Assembly: GCF_004769555.1 (NCBI RefSeq)
Contig: NZ_RQFY01000002.1
Coordinates: forward strand, 1-26,265
DNA: 26,265 bases
Direction of reading: 5' to 3'
Source of the DNA: Leptospira koniambonensis
Lineage (GTDB): Bacteria > Spirochaetota > Leptospiria > Leptospirales > Leptospiraceae
Position numbers and translations under genes: made by a program. Under the pieces are notes generated by a model. The model was not told the DNA's origin, did not search any database, and was given only the letters and a program-made list of their open reading frames with translations. Below, piece by piece: positions 26,265 to 26,265 of this stretch; positions within the stretch are counted from its first letter, which is position 1; the number at the start of each line of letters is the position of its first letter.

Positions 26265-26265
26265 G

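Overview
The window looks like accessory DNA from a spirochaete, most likely Leptospira. It is AT-rich (roughly mid-30s % GC by eye), carries several exported proteins with spirochaete-style lipoboxes, and has a very large SpvB/FG-GAP/RHS protein. The genus call is inference from protein style, not from a marker gene. I saw no tRNA, rRNA, CRISPR array or core chromosomal gene.

Layout. (1) 1-808, minus strand: the N-terminal part of an IS1595-type transposase running off the left edge, preceded by a small XRE regulator. A perfect 20-bp palindrome at 843-862 lies between that regulator and the genes to its right. (2) 962-11073, plus strand: an exported lipoprotein, a lipidated NucA/EndoG-type nuclease, a 2331-residue RHS-family giant and two more small lipoproteins. 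This looks like a surface or toxin module. (3) 11306-15771, minus strand: a Hachiman-type defence pair (HamB helicase and HamA nuclease-like protein with a 4-base ATGA overlap), preceded on the same strand by a short tyrosine recombinase lacking an N-terminal DNA-binding domain. (4) 15985-20432, plus strand: three probable defence genes in a row. They are a HEPN-motif protein, an Mrr-like PD-(D/E)XK protein with a helical C-terminus, and a GHKL ATPase fused to a Shedu (DUF4263)-type nuclease. The spacers contain hairpins and AAC/GTT-boxed arms. (5) 20738-23307, minus strand: a tight two-gene operon of unrecognised proteins, the best candidate here for an undescribed defence system. (6) 23440-26264, minus strand: a compact four-gene operon. 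It holds the C-terminal part of an IS1595-type transposase with an unusual extension of about 200 residues, a degenerate HNH-like protein, a basic helical protein and an HTH/coiled-coil protein.

Together the window reads as a defence island next to a toxin/surface cluster, bordered by pieces of unusual IS1595-like transposases. Both pieces point the same way: the left one has only the N-terminus and the right one only the C-terminus. Either two directly oriented copies flank the island, or the sequence is a circle (or an incompletely closed one) missing roughly 300 bp of the transposase core. The sequence alone cannot decide.
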